From Clostridiales bacterium (GTDB taxonomy: Bacteria; Bacillota; Clostridia; Saccharofermentanales; Saccharofermentanaceae): a stretch of 64,000 nt of DNA. The translations under genes were made by a program, and so were the position numbers. Under the pieces are notes generated by a model that made no database searches, had not been told where the DNA came from, and saw only the letters and a program-made list of their open reading frames with translations. Location: positions 1 to 64,000 of the forward strand of contig JAGAAI010000093.1 of the NCBI GenBank assembly GCA_017615325.1. Reading direction: 5' to 3'. Each line of letters starts with the position of its first letter. Within the stretch, counting starts at the first letter, position 1. Shown in pieces: positions 62,693-64,000 of this stretch.

Positions 62693-64000
62693 ATGGAACT
62701 AAGCCTCATCATCCCCATATACAACACCGGAAGGTGGCTCATTGAGTGCCTGGATTCAGCGGCAGCTGCCGTAAAGGGGATCGACGCAGAGGTCCTGCTG
62801 ATAGACGACGGCAGCATTGACAACAGCGGGGATATGGCAAAGCAGTATGCAGAGAATACCCCCGGGTTCTTCTACTACCGCAAAGAGAACGGCGGTCTTT
62901 CCAGCGCAAGGAACTACGGCATCTCTCTTGCAAAAGGCAAGTATCTCGCCTTTCTGGATTCAGACGACAAGGTAGCGGGCTGGATCTACCGCGATATGCT
63001 CTATATGGCCGAGAAGAATCAAACTCCGCTTACGATATGCAATGTTACCCGCTACAACGAACGCGGAGGAACCCCTGTATCGCCGCAGTATCAGAAAGCT
63101 TTTTCGAGCCCTCCCATGGCAACAACCTCCATAAGACAGGATCCCAACCTGGTCTTTGATACTGCCGTATGGAACAAGCTTATACTCAGGTCTTTCTGGG
63201 ACGAACATGATCTCTCATTCCCTGAAGGGCGCGTTTATGAAGACGGTCCTGTGTCTTTCAGACTTCACTGGTATTCTGACAGGGTATCAGTGATACACAG
63301 TTTTGGATATTTCTACAGGATCCGGGATGGAGAATTCCTTTCGATCACCCAAAGGACCGACTTGCTTAAGAACCTGCAGGACAAACTGGATATGGAAAGA
63401 AATGTCCTGATATTTCTCCGTGATAAAAGGGATGATCCCGCAACGGATGAACTGCTGATAACCCTGCAAAAGAGGGTCGTCTGTATGGCCATAGAATCTA
63501 CACTGCTGTCCCTTTATCTTATGGACAGAGCCAGCCAGGAGCTATTTATTTCTTTGATCGGGACTTTCCTCAAAGAGGAGATAACACCGGAGGCGTTGGA
63601 CAAGATGTCACTCTATCACCAAACAAAATACAAACTACTCGTCTCAGGCGACCGCGAAGGTCTCCTGCAGCTGATGAATCATAAACGTCTTGCCTGGAGG
63701 ACAATGCCGGTGATAGAGCTGGGTGACAAGCCTATGCTGGTCTTGCCGGTAGAAATCTATAAAAAGTCCATGACACCTGCAGCAAAAGAGTTGCAGGATG
63801 ACATCCCCCTCACCAGGATCACGGATATTCGCAAGGACGACGAGGCTCTTAATATCGACCTGACAGTCTATCAGCCCCGTATCAACGTAGCGCCGGGCTC
63901 TGACCGCAGGATCGAAGCTTTCCTCTATTGTGAATTTACAGGCAGGAAGATCGCTCTTGATACAACGCCAATGCCCTCCCCTGAACTTACGAAAGAGAAG
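62693..64000 (+). CDS. Family 2 glycosyltransferase (partial, cut by window edge)
   Basis: 436 codons are open to the window edge without a stop. The GT-A fold begins MELSLIIPIYNTGRWLIECLD, with LLIDDGSIDNSG, NGGLSSARNYGISLAKGKY and the metal-binding FLDSDDK near residue 88. ICNVTRYNERGG and VYEDGPVSFRLHWYSD (acceptor side, about 120-190) follow. The later 200 residues are not catalytic and may be a second module. Glycosyltransferases of this kind build surface polysaccharide or teichoic acid chains; it is probably linked to the nearby LicD function. The product's end is unseen. Confidence 0.85.
   Translation, partial: MELSLIIPIYNTGRWLIECLDSAAAAVKGIDAEVLLIDDGSIDNSGDMAKQYAENTPGFFYYRKENGGLSSARNYGISLAKGKYLAFLDSDDKVAGWIYRDMLYMAEKNQTPLTICNVTRYNERGGTPVSPQYQKAFSSPPMATTSIRQDPNLVFDTAVWNKLILRSFWDEHDLSFPEGRVYEDGPVSFRLHWYSDRVSVIHSFGYFYRIRDGEFLSITQRTDLLKNLQDKLDMERNVLIFLRDKRDDPATDELLITLQKRVVCMAIESTLLSLYLMDRASQELFISLIGTFLKEEITPEALDKMSLYHQTKYKLLVSGDREGLLQLMNHKRLAWRTMPVIELGDKPMLVLPVEIYKKSMTPAAKELQDDIPLTRITDIRKDDEALNIDLTVYQPRINVAPGSDRRIEAFLYCEFTGRKIALDTTPMPSPELTKEK

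Overview
The window reads as chromosomal DNA of a Gram-positive, anaerobic-type Clostridia (Bacillota; possibly Oscillospirales-like, order tentative). Supporting signs are strong AGGAGG-type ribosome binding sites, consensus sigma-A promoters (TTGACA-N17-TATAAT, often with an extended TG), type III glutamine synthetase, an ANTAR regulator, three-repeat SLH surface proteins and many ferredoxin-type domains. No rRNA, tRNA, CRISPR array, IS element or prophage was seen. Gene density is high and both edge genes are cut by the window.

Layout. 1-5.1 kb: tail of a GNAT gene, a self-regulated TetR/glycosyltransferase pair, a methyltransferase preceded by a 27-codon ORF, two HAD hydrolases and a DUF1648 membrane protein. 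5.3-14.2 kb: HD-GYP sensor, EamA exporter, transglutaminase-like lipoprotein, DUF218 protein, methyltransferase, an OmpR-type two-component system, and an AraC/GyrI regulator. 14.4-20 kb: DUF362-ferredoxin, then an ABC exporter followed by a run of small enzyme genes. 20-29.5 kb: an envelope-stress module in which a two-component system, a MacAB-like exporter with two different adaptors, and a divergent HtrA protease appear to share one operator: tandem 11-bp repeats of the form T-N-ATTT-N-A-(A/G)-GT at three promoters. 29.7-33 kb: ferredoxin-type aldo/keto reductase, ProC-like protein and a HigBA-type toxin-antitoxin pair with paired palindromic operators.

33-48.4 kb is a nitrogen-assimilation island: an Amt channel fused to a PII domain, GSIII, a divergent short GS-like gene, an ANTAR antiterminator with a degenerate receiver, CTP synthase, and glutamate synthase (gltB, gltD). 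Leaders of GSIII, the GS-like gene and gltB each carry a hexaloop hairpin of the ANTAR-target type (loop A-N-N-G-N-C) next to an intrinsic terminator. The expected logic is that the ANTAR protein encoded in the island prevents termination at these leaders when nitrogen is short.

48.5-55.2 kb is a surface-protein operon of three SLH proteins (one with leucine-rich repeats, two with CAP domains). 55.4-64 kb holds an unusual fusion of a sugar-phosphate epimerase-like domain with an acyl-CoA ligase, a tandem LicD protein, an unknown membrane protein, enolase, and the start of a family 2 glycosyltransferase that runs off the window.

The strongest leads are the nitrogen-island leader RNAs, the three-promoter 11-bp repeat regulon, and the epimerase/acyl-CoA ligase fusion. 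Most start codons below were chosen by Shine-Dalgarno spacing rather than by the longest open frame.
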